A stretch of DNA of 64,000 nucleotides from Molossus alvarezi (GCA_037176705.1 CM073891.1:53632571-53696570), one strand, 5' to 3'; counted from the stretch's first letter, positions 10,690-24,949 are shown. Numbers and translations: made by a program. The notes: generated from the sequence alone by a model not told the origin.

Positions 10690-10932
10690 GCCCTGGCCAG
10701 TTTGGCTCAGCGGTTAGAGCATCGGTCTGCGGTCCAGAGAGACCTTGGTTAGGTTCCCGCTAAGGGCACGTACCTCGGTTAGCAGTTTGTCCCCGGTCCT
10801 GGTTGGGTTGGGCGGGTGGCAACCACTTGATGCGTCCCTTTCACATCGATGTTTCTCTCTCTCTCTCCCCCTCCTACTCTATCTGAACAAAAAATGAAAA
10901 AATGTCCTCAGGTTAGGATGAAAAAAAAAAAG
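10690..10932 (+). mobile_element. Ves SINE
   Basis: Full-length copy about 80 bp after the previous one and in the same orientation. The B box is weakened (TTGGTTAGGTTCCCGC). The CTCAGGTTAGGATG end is followed by an A tail. Confidence 0.92.
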
Positions 10933-11194
10933 CAAGAAAGGCCTGTGAGAGCTGAGATGGTAAAGGTATAAAGGATGGGATAATAAACAGTGGGACTAGA
11001 TTTAGGGCCTGGACTGAGATGTTAAGGAGGTTTATCTACACTGTAGGTAATGGAGAAAAACTGAAGGTGCTTAAAAAGGGGCATATTTATGGAAGACAAA
11101 TCTCTGGTAGCAGGATAAAAATGAAAGGATATGTCTAAAACCTGGAGCCAGAAAGATAAATTAGTGAGTAGAAAACAGAAGCCCAGAATATCCA

Positions 11195-11325
11195 CTAGTA
11201 GCAAAGCACTATGCTACATGTTCTACACATTTTATGTAAACTATTGCCCTAGCAAAATTTCAATATAAGTAATATAATCCCATTTTTAATGGAAGCACTA
11301 AGAGGTACATAGCAGCCCATTCAAG
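11195..11325 (-). repeat. MIR fragment
   Basis: The segment ATGCTACATGTTCTACACAT, then ATAATCCCATTTTTAATGG resembles a reverse-strand MIR (Pol III half absent). Confidence 0.55.
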
Positions 11326-11335
11326 TGATGAGACA

Positions 11336-11598
11336 GCCCTGGCCAGTTTGGCTCAGTGGTTAGAGCATCAGTCCACAGACATAAGAGTCAAGGGTTCGAT
11401 TCCAGCCAAGGGCATGTACCTTGGTTGCGGTTCATCCCTAGACCCGGGCCTGGTCAGGGTCCTGCAGGAGGCAACTAGGCAATGTCTCTCTCACAGCGAT
11501 GTTTCCCTCCTCCCTCCCTCTCTCCCTCCCTTCCTCCCTTCCTCCCATCCACTCTATCTGAAGATAAATGGGTGAAAATTTAAAAAAAAGCAAAAGAC
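11336..11598 (+). mobile_element. Ves SINE
   Basis: GCCCTGGCCAGTTTGGCTC head, GGGTTCGATTCCAG B box, and an expanded C/T-rich middle (CCCTCCTCCCTCCCTC type). Flanks GATGAGACA / GATGAGATA look like a short target-site duplication. Confidence 0.9.
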
Positions 11599-11779
11599 GA
11601 TGAGATAGTGACAGTGAGAAGAGAAAGAACAGAATAAATCTAAGAGACAACAGAGAAGCCAAATCACTAAGAGTCGAGAGTCTCTGGAAAGTCCCAAACT
11701 TTGGACAATTTGTAGGGTGGGAGGGGGGTAGGTATTAAAAGTGGGAGGAGTCAGAAGTGGCAGCACCATGAACCAAGTA

Positions 11780-11930
11780 CAGTCGGCCCTAGTATCACAG
11801 TTAATCAGTTCCAGACTCTACCACAATAAATGAATTTCCATGAAATAGGATTCTTTATTTATATACTTTGAAAAAACCACGAAAGAGTGAAGCCGCGAAC
11901 ATCGAAGTGCAAGGTGGCAAGGGACGTCTG
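11780..11930. mobile_element. Tigger-type (pogo) DNA transposon remnant
   Basis: The ends CAGTCGGCCCT and AGGGACGTCTG are near-inverted and each is flanked by TA, the target duplication of Tc1/mariner/pogo elements. The interior GTGAAGCCGCGAACATCGAA resembles the Tigger 3' end. At 151 bp it is an internally deleted, non-autonomous copy. Confidence 0.82.
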
Positions 11931-11932
11931 TA

Positions 11933-12350
11933 AAAGAATTAGGGGAAAGCAAGTATCTGGAGTATGCAAGAGAAGGTGGCTTGAGATCATGGGGAAATAA
12001 GAATTCAAGCAGAAGTGCTCACTCACACCCAGGGGAAATGGATGACCCTGGGATCCAGGTTGCTGTGGGGTCATAAAAGTGACAGTAAGACAACAGAGAG
12101 ATTTCCAGGGGCCTGGAGAGTAAACTAGAGTGAGAAACAGGTTCAGTGCTCTGTTTTCTTCCTGAGAAATAAATTTTTCAAAGTTATTCAAGCTAGCCCC
12201 CTTTTCTTACCTCCCATCCACTCAGGTTCTCACCCCAAATTAATCCAGGGGGAAAAGTCTCTTTATCAAAATAGCCATCCTTTCTTAACATACCCCCTCA
12301 TCCAACACACACAAAATACAGTCTCTGGAGTGATCTTTTTACATGCAAAT
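11933..12350. other. Intron, no feature seen
   Basis: No repeat or exon recognised. Confidence 0.4.
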
Positions 12351-12544
12351 TTTTTTCTTTATTGATTTTAGAGAGAGAGGAAAGGAGAGGGAGAGAGAGA
12401 GAGAACATCGACTAGCTGCCTCCTGCACGTCCCACCACTGGGGATTTGGTCCACAACCTGGGCATGTATCATGACTAGGAATTAAACCAGTGACCTCTTG
12501 GTGCATGGGTCAACACTCAACCACTGAACCACACTGTCTGGGCT
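12351..12544 (-). mobile_element. Ves SINE, older subfamily
   Basis: Reverse copy: TTTATTGATTTTAGAGAGAG side on the left, the head with GTGGTTGAGTGTTGACC on the right. No CTCGGGTGAGGAT end. Confidence 0.9.
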
Positions 12545-13264
12545 AAAAACAAATCTAATAGAAAACAAACAGAAAGATAAAACCTCCACAGAATTCCCTT
12601 TGGTCTCAGAATGACGGCAAAGGTCAGTAAAATGGGGTGTTTCTAGCCCTGCCCACACTCACTTCCTCAACAGTGGCCTTAGTCTATTTCCTCAGGGCCA
12701 CCTAGAGCTATCACAGAGCCTTGGCACATGATTTTTTTTAAAGATCCTTGGGGTGGGAGGAAGGAATGTATGGACATGGATATTCAAAGGATTATGAACT
12801 ACCATGAAAGTTGTTTAAACAATGCAAAATGTTGTCACTAAGATGTACCATTTCACACTATGCACTGTTAAGTGTGCAATGTCGGGAAGGAAGAGAAGGA
12901 CATAAAAACCTGAAGCGTGACACTCTGGACTTGTTCTTTTGGAGGAAAAGTACTGGAAGTCCATTCGCTGCATGTGCAAAAGGTGCTCCAGTGACAAAGC
13001 AAGCGTCAGCCCATGGGGGATGTGCAGAGCCTACCTGAGGGCTAGGTCAGGAGATACCAGCCTTCTGATCACGCTGTAGTGGATACAGCCACAATCTTAC
13101 AAGGGTCATCCTTAAACATCAAAGAGAAAATGATAAGAAAACTAGAAATGAGTGTGGATGATAAAAGGGCCACATACTAAACCAGATAAGCTCAGGGGAG
13201 GCCTGCATGGTGAGCCTTACAAACTCAGAGACCAAAAGTAACCACAGAGAATGGTCTGAACATA
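12545..13264. other. Intron; right end may belong to an old LTR
   Basis: No exon recognised. From about 13,130 the text (GGAGGCCTGCATGGTGAGCC and on) continues, across the L1 insertion, into the LTR-like sequence at 14,385-14,945. The L1 therefore seems to split an older LTR. Confidence 0.4.
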
Positions 13265-13278
13265 AAAATTCCTAGCTA

Positions 13279-14370
13279 GAATGGCCGCCATCAACAAATC
13301 ATTAAACAACAAGTGTTGGCGAGGGTGTGGAGAAAAGGGGACTCTAGTACACTGCTAATGGGAATGCGGACTGGTGCAGCCACTATGGAAAACAATATGG
13401 TGTTACCTCAAAAAATTAAAAATTGAACTTCCATTTGACCCAGTGATCCCACTTCTAGAAATATACCCTAAGAAGCCTGAAACACCAATCAGAAAGGATA
13501 TATGTACCCCCATGTTCATAGCAGCACTATTTACAATAGCTAAGATCTGGAAACAGCCCAAATGTCCATCAGTAGACGAATGGATAAAAAAAACTGTAGT
13601 ACATATACACAATGGAGTACTATGCAGCTGTAAGAAAGAAAGATCTCTTATCCTTTAAGACAACACGGAGGGACCTGGAAAATATTATCCTAAGCGAAAC
13701 AAGCCAAACAGAGAAAGACAAATATCATATGATCTCACTTATTTGTGGAATATAATGAACATTATATTTGAGGAATGGTGTAGTCCTAGAGATGTGGAAG
13801 TGGGGTACAGACTGACAATCCCCAGTAGTGGGAGTGGTGGGGTGGTGGGGGAGAGATAAACCACAAAACTTATATGCATGTATGCATGAACAATGGCCAT
13901 GGACAACAAAGATGGGGATAGGGTGGGGAGGAAGGGGGGGCGTAATCAGTGGGTGTCCGATGGCCTGGGGGACTGGCGCCAGGCAAAGTGCTCGACCATT
14001 GTCTCCTTGCTCAGCCTTGTCTCCCACCCTGAACGGCCTGCCTCTAGGCTATAGATTAACTCCCATCTTATCTATTCATATTCCAGAGGCTCCATGCATA
14101 GCCCCCGCAGGGCCAAACCCTAAGAGACAAATTCCAGCTGCAACAGGCAGATATAAAAGACACAAGCCCCTACATTGAGTGCGGCTTCTAGGACTCGACC
14201 CCCGGAGTCTGTGAACCTGCCCGGAGTGTACCCAATAAAGCCTGATCCCTGTTTATTCGGCTGATTGGCTCTCCAGTCTCTTCTCTGTTTTATTCGGCGG
14301 CGCCCCCCCGATTCCTTACAGTGGGGGAGAAGGGAGAAACATCTGTAACAAAAATAAATTAATAAAAAAA
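13279..14370 (+). mobile_element. 5'-truncated L1, interrupted by a solo LTR
   Basis: The end of ORF2 ([20 protein letters not shown] peptide) and the 3' UTR run to GAGAAACATCTGTAACAAAA and an A tail. Target-site duplications AAAATTCCTAGCTA (13,265-13,278) and AAAATTCCTAACTA (14,371-14,384) frame it. A 367 bp LTR is inserted in its 3' UTR. Confidence 0.93.
13954..14320 (+). mobile_element. Endogenous retrovirus solo LTR
   Basis: It begins TGTCCGATGG and ends TTCCTTACA, with a 5 bp direct repeat GTGGG on each side (13,949-13,953 and 14,321-14,325). A TATAAAA box lies at about 14,152 and an AATAAA signal at 14,234. The G/C-rich U5 end follows. No gag, pol or env sequence is attached, so it is a recombined solo LTR. 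The class is uncertain. Confidence 0.88.
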
Positions 14371-14384
14371 AAAATTCCTAACTA

Positions 14385-14945
14385 AAAGTGAGTCATGGCT
14401 GGTAGTCACATCCAAGGCATGTTAGCTTCCTCTACAAAAGGTCAATCTTTACCTTAAGTAAGGCTGCCCATTGTCTTTTTTAATCTAAGATAACATACCC
14501 TTTGGAATGTTAAAGTAATCCCCTTTTTCCAGACCCCTCAGGGTATACCTACCACCTACCATACCTGAGCACAAAACACACACAGAGCTCCTCACTGTTA
14601 TCTTGTTTCCCACATACCATCTCTATGTGCTGTAAATGTTAATTAACTATCCTATACCCACCAATGTAAAAAAAGTAGTTGTCTCTCCATTTTACTCTTT
14701 ATCCAATCTCAAAGATTTCCCCACTTTGCTTTCCCTTGCCTCCCTAATCTACCACCAATGAATTTCATATAAACCCCCTTAAGGCTCCTCCTTTGACTAT
14801 AAGGCATAAAATAAGCTACAAAACTGCCCCCATTCTCTGGAGCATTTTCTCAATTCATTGAGATTTTGCTTCCTGGCAATTGTGTTAGTATGGCTCAAAT
14901 AAACTAATAAAAATTCTCTACGGGTTTGGATATTCTTTATATCCA
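14385..14945 (+). mobile_element. Older LTR fragment
   Basis: It has a TATA-like GGCATAAAATAAGC, then GAGATTTTGCTTCCTGGC, and the polyadenylation-type CTCAAATAAACTAATAAAAA followed by TCTCTACGGGTTTGG. This is the layout of a class I-type LTR R/U5. The L1 at 13,279 appears to have landed inside it. Confidence 0.65.
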
Positions 14946-15396
14946 CATGAGGAAGAGGGGGTTCTATGTATGGTGCTACTAAGTAGATTTCAGCCTTGCA
15001 AACTCAAACAAACCCCTTAACATATCTAGGCTGGTGTTTCCTTCTTGTGTTATATACCTGTCTCCAAAATTAACAATGTAAGTGAAAATTCTACCTTGAT
15101 TTTAGGCCAACAGTAAGTGAAAGATGAGCATACTCATAAGTATATACAAACTGTAAACAACCTGTGTTTCAACAGGGCATTCCAAACTTGATAAAGATCT
15201 TTTTACTATGCTGATTTTCATCCAATTTAAGACAACATGAATTGTAAGGCACACTGTTATTTTATGTGCCACTAAGAAAGTAAAAATGTTATCAATTATG
15301 ACATATCCTGATAGCAGTGGTGTTCAAATGTGAAAATGTGTCTCTCTTAAAATTGATGAAATACACCATTTTATATATGAAAATATATATTTTGGG
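14946..15396. other. Intron, no feature seen
   Basis: No repeat or exon recognised. Confidence 0.4.
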
Positions 15397-15548
15397 ACAG
15401 GAGTAAACCACAGAACTTATATGCATGTACGTATGAACAATGGACATGGACAACAAAGGTGGGGACAGGGTGGGGAGGGAGGGGAAGGGGGAAATTAGTG
15501 GGGGAAAAAGGAGAAACATCTGTAACAAAAATTAATTAAAAAAAAAAC
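15397..15548 (+). mobile_element. Very short 5'-truncated L1 3' end
   Basis: It starts within the 3' UTR (AAACCACAGAACTTATATGC), and runs through the G-rich GGGGACAGGGTGGGGAGG tract to GAGAAACATCTGTAACAAAA and an A tail. Confidence 0.9.
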
Positions 15549-16829
15549 AACATTAGCCTTGGTATTTAAACATAATCAGAGCCATAACTAATCTGCTGAC
15601 CCTCCTTTCCCCTATAAACAACACCTAACTTGTGAACAACAGCTAAATTTGGACTACAAAGCTAGAATCCAGAAGCAAATTTAAAGGTAACAAAGCCCTA
15701 TTATGACAACTGATAAATATAAAATAGAAATGTTCCTTTTTAAAGAACACTTTGTTACAAAAAGGACAACATAAATTCCATCTAGTAATTATCAACTACA
15801 CTCTACATTTCTTTAAAGATTAATTGCCTACTTAATAGAAGAAATTACCCCCCTATCTCTAACCATATCTATACTGTGATATTTCGTAAAGACAAGTCTT
15901 CCAATTACAAATGTTTTACTTCAATAACTGCACACATGGGTAAAATGCTTTCAAAAACCAAAATTCTCTATTTCAAAAGCAAATGTTTCATCTTTTCTTT
16001 CTCTGGCATTTAAGATTTGCCAGCTGCCTAGAGTTGAATACATTGCTTTATAATTTTAAAAAATAAAGAAAAAATACAACACTACAATGTATGTTTGGGA
16101 CTGCAACATATTCATAAATCATGACACTGCAAATCATCATTCCTAGAACTGACATTTAATAAATACTAAGAGACTAGACTACCCATTACATACCAACAAA
16201 GATATTTACATTAAATATGGAAAATATTAAACCTGTATTTTCAGATATCTAAAATAACACTTAATTCACAATTTTATATTAGCTCTCTTATCTCTAGTGA
16301 AAAAAAGGGTCCTCTAAATATAATGCTAGGTAACATAGTTAATAAAACTGTTTCAAGTCACTGAAATGTCTACAAAGGACTTTGTACCTTAAACTAAACT
16401 GTCCTCATTCTTCACATGCAATACAGATATCCCTTGAGATTGCCGTTAACCCTCACAGGCATTTAGGAGCCTGAGGGGAGTAGACATGTCTACACGAGGG
16501 ATAATGAAAGGAGAATGTTCTGTAGGAGGTACGTACACAACACACATCAGCAAAGAAAGTACTGCATTGTTATCAGTGAATTTCATTTTTAACTCATTTT
16601 GTTGCTTAATAATGTTTTTTTAGTTTTTTTTTTGCTAAAAAACTAAAGGAGAGCAAAATAGCTTAATATACAGTACCTTACAGCACACTAAAAATAAGTT
16701 GACAATTTTTAATAACAATAAGTCAAAAATATATTAGAATATACATATATGTACATAAGATATACATTTAGACATATGTATATAACAAATCTATATATCT
16801 CATCGAACAACTTCTCTTCACAAAAGTGA
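15549..16829. other. Long AT-rich intron stretch, no feature seen
   Basis: About 1.3 kb without a repeat I recognise. There is a small inverted A/T repeat near 16,615-16,650 and TATA-rich tracts at 16,740-16,800. No splice-flanked open frame. Confidence 0.45.
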
Positions 16830-17045
16830 AAAGAACATTAGTTGGGCGTCAAAGACAGGATTCCAATTCCATCATTAACCAGAGGTATTCATTTGGAGAG
16901 AGTAACAATCTTTCTAAATATGGGCTTTCCCATCTGTTAAATAAAGATAACCCCTAAACATCTCTGTGAAGGACTGTAATGAGGAGCAATGAGATCCTGG
17001 CTTAATATTTCAAAGCACTATACAAATGCAAACTATTATTACCAT
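16830..17045 (+). repeat. MIR SINE
   Basis: The segment with TTGGGCGTCAAAGACAGGAT, TTTCCCATCTGTTAAATAAA and TACAAATGCAAACTATTATT fits MIR layout, diverged. Confidence 0.78.
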
Positions 17046-17075
17046 CATTAATGTTCAGTAGAAGAGTAAATAATA

Positions 17076-17342
17076 GCCCTGGCCGGTTTGGCTCAGCGAT
17101 TAGAGCGTCGGCCTGCGGTCCAGAGAGACCCGGGTTCGGTTCCCGCTAAGTGCACATGCCTTGGTTGCAGTTGGTCCCTGGCCCTGGTTGGTCGTGCGGG
17201 TGGCAGCCACTCGATGTGTCCCTTTCACATCGATGTTTCTCTCTCTCTCTCTCTCTCTCTTCCTCTCTCTTCCTACCACTCTATCTGAACAAAAAATGGA
17301 AAAATGTCCTTGGGTAAGGATTAAAAAATAAAATAAATAATA
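17076..17342 (+). mobile_element. Ves SINE, young subfamily
   Basis: GCCCTGGCCGGTTTGGCTC head, GGGTTCGGTTCCCGC B box and AAAAAATGGAAAAATG end with an (AAAT)/(AAT) tail. Very close to the consensus. Confidence 0.93.
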
Positions 17343-17424
17343 ATAATAACTAGAATCTTTTGATCCAATTGAGTTGTTTGCAGGTGAAAGATAACATTCT
17401 AAAACAAAATAAACGAAGAAGCAA

Positions 17425-17765
17425 AACAGAAACAAACTCAGATACAGAGAGAAAACTGATGGTTCCCAGACAGAAGGGAATTTGGAGGGATGGGTGAAAA
17501 CCAGGAAGGGATTAAGAAGTACAAATTGGTTGTTACAGAATAGTCATGGGGATGTAAAGTACAACATAGGGAATATAGTCAATAATATTGTAATAACTAT
17601 ATATCGTGCCAGATGGGTACTAGACTTATTGGGATGATCACCTTGTAAGGTATACATATAAATGTATATATAATTACTACGTTGTATACCTCAAACTAAT
17701 ATAGTATTGTATGTCAACTGCACTTGAATAATAATTTTACAAAGTAGTTTTATAAAAAGTCGAAG
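17425..17765 (+). mobile_element. Ancient L1 3' end
   Basis: GGTTCCCAGACAGAAGGG, ATTAAGAAGTACAAATTGG and the final CCTCAAACTAATATAG to TGAATAATAA give a complete old L1 3' UTR end. Confidence 0.85.
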
Positions 17766-17891
17766 TTTCCTTATCCTTTATAAAAATCACAGTATATCTT
17801 TGTGTTTAAAAATAAAAAACTTTAAATCTGTCTTATAAAGTGCTCATCTAATTATAGACAGAAAAATTACTTTGACAAATTAAAGTAAATT

Positions 17892-18693
17892 TGTACATCG
17901 GGAACCACAAAATGGAAGCTGCCCTCGTGGCGTGGCCCACATAACAAATCTAAACCTAAGTCAGCCTGCTCTTAAGGGAAACACCTGTCAAGGAAACCTA
18001 ACATACTAACATACACCAATCACAGTCCTCCAACACCACTTACCTAGTTTACCTTATCCTAGAAAACAGGACAGGCCAGCCTTATAAGGAAAGCCTCAAC
18101 CTCCACCTAGCCAGTCATGTCCTGTCCAATCATGTCTACAGTGACTCTTCTAACTCTATATAACTCACTCTTGCTCTGTGGGAGACATTTTGCATGGCAT
18201 CCACTTTGTTAAAATCTGCTCTGCCATCTCCTGCCCCAAGGCAGGATATCTCTGCATTATCTCTGCATTTCTTTAAGTAAAATCTGCCCTGCCACCTCCT
18301 GCCCCAAGGCGGGATATCTCTGCTTTAACTCTGCATTTTGAACCATGTACTCAGTCTTTTGTTCCACCCGTGTTTCGTGTTTCGTGTTTCGTGTTTCGGG
18401 GTGGTTACTCAATAGCTATGGCTTGACAACAAACTATCGCTTGTTTTTCCTGCCCTATATATTGTGTGAATTTCCCCAGAATAAACAAGACTTGATCAGA
18501 GCCCTGTCTTGTCTCCATTTCTGGTGTCTCTTGTTCCTTCTCATCCTCACTCCCCCTCTAGAGTCCTCGTTGCTTGACCTGTGGGACGGGTCATTGCTCC
18601 AAATCCCTAGGGAGTGCTCCACTGCTTATGAGGTACTGTACTCCCCCAATAATGGATTGTTTTCCATTGAATAAAGGACATCAAACTTGTTAC
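17892..18693 (+). mobile_element. Probable endogenous retrovirus LTR with internal duplications
   Basis: U3-like text (ACCACAAAATGGAAGCTGCC) is followed by two near-copies of an AAATCTGCTCTGCC-to-ATATCTCTGC unit (about 18,213 and 18,279). A four-fold CGTGTTT tandem lies at 18,369-18,396, and AGAATAAACAAGACTTG is followed by a T/C-rich U5. TAAATT occurs at 17,886-17,891 and 18,694-18,699 as a possible target duplication, but the right end lacks the usual CA, so the borders are tentative. Confidence 0.65.
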
Positions 18694-19110
18694 TAAATTG
18701 TGTAATTTTTGTCATTTGACACAAATAATTCACAAAGAAATGCTAACTTACCAAAGTACCATAAGACTCAAGAGAGTTTTGAGAGGAATGAATGCAAAAC
18801 ATAATCAAACTCTTCGGGATACAAACTAAAGAATATGTTTGTTTGTTTTTTCAATAAAGCATTCACGGATAACAAATATTCTTGACCATAGAATACCAAG
18901 GCTTGGAAAACACAGCTATTACACAGAATTCAGTATACTGAACTAAGTCATTTCACAGGCTATTCACAGATTTTAAGTTACCAAAATACATAAACACTGT
19001 AGGTCATTCCTGTACAATAAGAGTTTTTCCTATGTGTAAATAAGAAAGCAAAGCTTTGGTTAGAGTTAGAAACTATAAGGAAAACATCCAGCTTAGGACC
19101 AAAGCCCATT
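18694..19110. other. Intron, no feature seen
   Basis: AT-rich sequence without recognised repeat or exon. Confidence 0.4.
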
Positions 19111-19128
19111 TAAAAATATCATTTACAT

Positions 19129-19370
19129 TTTTTTTTTTACTTTATCCTCACCTGGGGACATTTTTCCATTTTTGTTCAGATAGAGTGGGAGGGAGGGGGA
19201 GAGAGAAAAAATCAATGTGAAAGGGACACATCAAATGGCTGTCACCCGCAAAACCCAACCAGGGCCAGGGACAAACTGCAACCGAGGCACATGCCCTTAG
19301 CAGGAACCGAACCCAGGTCTCTCTGGACCGCAGGCCAATGCACTAACCGTTGAGCCAAACCGGCCAGGGC
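19129..19370 (-). mobile_element. Ves SINE with perfect 18 bp target duplication
   Basis: Reverse copy with the head ending GAGCCAAACCGGCCAGGGC. TAAAAATATCATTTACAT is repeated exactly at 19,111-19,128 and 19,371-19,388, which indicates a recent insertion. Confidence 0.95.
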
Positions 19371-19499
19371 TAAAAATATCATTTACATACTGCGACTAGA
19401 ATCCTTAGGATAAACAAATGGTACATTATAGCAAACTGAGAAAACATGGATAAAATAATGTTTATTGAGACGACATAGTTATCACCTCCTTAATATCTT

Positions 19500-19705
19500 T
19501 TTTTTATTATTTTTGATTTTTCAGAGAGAGAGAAAGGGAGAGAAAGAGAGAAACATCAATGTGAGAAACACTGATTGGCTGCCTCCTGCACACCCCTTAC
19601 CAGGGATCAAGCCGGACACCCAGGCATGTGCCCTGACTGGGAATGAAACCAGGACCTCTCAGTCCATGGGATGACACTCAATCCACTGAGCCACACCGGC
19701 TGGGC
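19500..19705 (-). mobile_element. Ves SINE, older subfamily, at the retrocopy tail
   Basis: Reverse copy flanked by AATATCTTTTTTTT on both sides. Its insertion site is the T-run (poly-A of the opposite strand) of the zinc-finger retrocopy that follows. Confidence 0.9.
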
Positions 19706-19711
19706 AATATC

Positions 19712-21890
<2,179 letters not shown>

Positions 21891-22169
21891 AAAATAATAC
21901 GAAACAAGTTCAGATTCATTTCTGGTGTAATCAATACATAACTGTTTCATTAGAAAGGTTGAGGACAATGGAGAGGAAATAAAATTAAATGTATGATTAT
22001 GAAACTTTAAAATGCATCCTAAATATGTTAAATAATCTTAAATATTTACTTACTGTTCCTTAAGCCAAGTATTAAAAATATATTTTCAAAATGTGCCCCC
22101 TCTCTCTCCAGTCTCGAAATAAATCAAGAAAATAAAAAATAGCTTCCTGTTTTTAAAATATAACCCACA

Positions 22170-24523
22170 GATTCATCCCAGGGATGCAAGGCTGGTACAA
22201 TATTCACAAAGCAATAAATGTGATACACCACATAAACAAAATGAAAGATAAAAACCACATGATCATATCAATAGACACTGAAAAAGCATTTGACAAAATC
22301 CAGCACCCATTTCTGATAAAAACGCTCTGCAATATGGAAATAGAGGGATCATATCTCGACATAATAAAGGCCATATATGAAAGACCTATAGTCAACATCA
22401 TACTTAATGGGCAAAAACTAAAAGCATTTTCCTTAAGAATAGAAACAAGACAGGGATGCCCACTTTACCACTCTTATTTAACATAGTACTGGAAGTCTTA
22501 GCCACAGCAATCAGACATGAAGAAAAAATAAAAAGGATCCAAATTGGAAAGGAGGAAATGAAACTGTCATTATTCACAGATGACATATTATACATAGGAA
22601 ACCATAAAGAACCCATCAAAAATCTACCAGACTTAATAAATGAATTTGGCAAAGTAGCAAGATACAAAATTAACGTCAAGGAATTGACAGTATTCTTCTA
22701 CACCAATGATGAACTCACAGAAAGAGAAACTAAAAAAACAATCCCATTTACCATCGCAGCAAAAAAATTAAAATACTAGAAATAAAGTTAACCAAAGAAG
22801 TAAAGGACCCATTTGCAGAAAACTACAGCACATGACAAAAGAAATAGAGGAAGATATAAAAAAGTGAAGCACATACCTTGTTCATGGATTGGAAGAATTA
22901 ACATCATTAAAATGTCCATATTACCCAAAGCAATCTATAGATTCAATGCAATCCCCATCAAAGTACCAACGACATGTTTCACAGAACTAGAACAAATACT
23001 TCAAAAGTTCATATGAAACCAAAAAAGACCCCGAATAGCCACAGCAATTTTGAAAAAGAAGGACAAAGTAGGTGGGATCACAATACCAGGTATCAGGTTA
23101 TACTACAAAGCTACTGTAATCAAAACAGCCTGGTACTGGCACAAGAACCTGCATTTAGATCAGTGGAACAAAACAGAGAAGCCAGAAATGGACCCAAGAC
23201 ATTATGCTCAATCAATATTTGACAAAGGTGGCAAGAGCATACAGTGGAGTAAAGACAGCCTCTTTAATAAATGGTGTTGGGAAAATTGGATAGCTACATG
23301 CAAAAAAATGAAACTAGACCATCAACTTACATCATACACAAGAATAAACTCAAAATAGATAAAAGACTTAAATGTGACTCGTGAATCCATAAAAATCCTA
23401 GAAGAAAATGTAGGCAACAAAATTTTAGACATCATACACAGCAGAATTTTCACTGATGCATCACGTAAGGCAACAGAAACAAAGGAAAAATATGAACACA
23501 TGATACTACATCAAACTAAAAAACTTCTGCACAGCAAAAGAAACAAGCATCAAAATGGAAAGGGAACCCACTCTATGGGAGAGCATAATTGTCAATGATA
23601 GATCAGATAAGGGGTTACTTTCCAAAATATATAGAGTGCTCATACAACTCAACAAAAGGAAGACAAAGAACCCACTTTAAAAATGGGCAGAGTAGCTAAA
23701 TAGACACCTCTCCAAACAAGACATACAAATGGCCAAGAGACATATGAAGAAATGCTCAACACCACTAATCATCAGAGAGATGCAAATTAAAATAACAATG
23801 AAGTATCACCTCATACCTGTCACAATGGCCACCATCAATAAATCATCAAACGAGTGTGAGGGTGTGGAGAAATGGGGACCCTAGTACACTGCTGGTGGGA
23901 ATGCAGACTGGTGCAGCCACTATGGAAAACAATATGGTGTCACCTCAAAAAATTAAAAATTGAACTTCCATTTGACCCAGTGATCCCACTGCTGGGAATA
24001 TACCCTAAGAAGCCTGAAACACCAATCAAAAAGAATATTCGTACCCCCATGTTTGTAGCAGCACTGTTTACAATAGCTAAGATCTGGAAACAGCCCAAGT
24101 GTCCATCAGTAGACGAATGGATAAAAAAGCAGTAGTACATATACACAATGGAGTATTATGCAGCTATAAGAAAGATCTCTTATCCTTTGAAACATGAAGG
24201 GAACTGGAGAGTATTATCCCAAGCGAAACAAGCCAAGCAGAGACAAATATCACATGATCTCACTTATTTGTGGAATATAATGAACATAACAGTCTGAGAA
24301 ACAGGGCAGACTCAGAGACGTAGAAGGACGGTACAGACTGACAATCCTCTGAAGAGGAGGTGGGAGGGAGATAAACCACAGTACTTATATGCATGTACGC
24401 ATAACCGATGAACATGGACAACAAAGCTGGGGATGGGGTGGCGGTGGAATGGGGAGGAGGGTGTCAATGGGGAAAAAAGGAGAAACATCTGTAGGAAAAA
24501 TAAATGAATAAAAAAATAAAAAG
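22170..24523 (+). mobile_element. 5'-truncated L1 with reverse transcriptase to 3' end
   Basis: It starts inside the ORF2 reverse transcriptase domain ([20 protein letters not shown], then [14 protein letters not shown]). It continues through the C-terminal part to the 3' UTR and GAGAAACATCTGTAGG tail. The RT active-site motif reads FTDD where FADD is expected, and several frameshifts split the frame, so it is inactive. TATAACCCACA at 22,159-22,169 and TATAACTCACA at 24,824-24,834 are the target duplications and enclose the SINE in its tail. Confidence 0.93.
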
Positions 24524-24525
24524 AA

Positions 24526-24823
24526 GCCCTGGCTGGTTTGGCTCAGTGGTTAGAGCGTCAGCCTACAGTCCAGAGAGACCTGGGTTCGGTTCCCGTTAAG
24601 GGCATGTACCTCAGTTGCAGTTCGTCCCTGGCCCTGGATGGGTCGTGCGGGTGGCAACCACTCAATGTGTCCCTTTTACATTGAATTTTCTCTGTCTCTC
24701 TTTCATCCTCTCTCTCCCTCCCACTCTATCTGAACAAAAAATAGAAAAATGTCCTCAGGTGAGGATAAAAAAAATAAAATAAATTAATAAGATAAAAAGA
24801 AAAAAATAAAATAAAAAATAAAG
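24526..24823 (+). mobile_element. Ves SINE inserted in the L1 A-tail
   Basis: GCCCTGGCTGGTTTGGCTC head, GGGTTCGGTTCCCG B box, CTCAGGTGAGGATAAAA end and long A/T-rich tail. It lies between the L1 3' end and the L1's right target duplication. Confidence 0.92.
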
Positions 24824-24949
24824 TATAACTCACAAAGAAAAGGATGAAGAAACATGTGTCTTCATAGCTTCTAAATAGAAAGGAAGGACAATGAGGGAAA
24901 AAGCGTCCTCTTTTACTTCTGATTTTAGTTGTGGTTCCAAGGTTACAGG

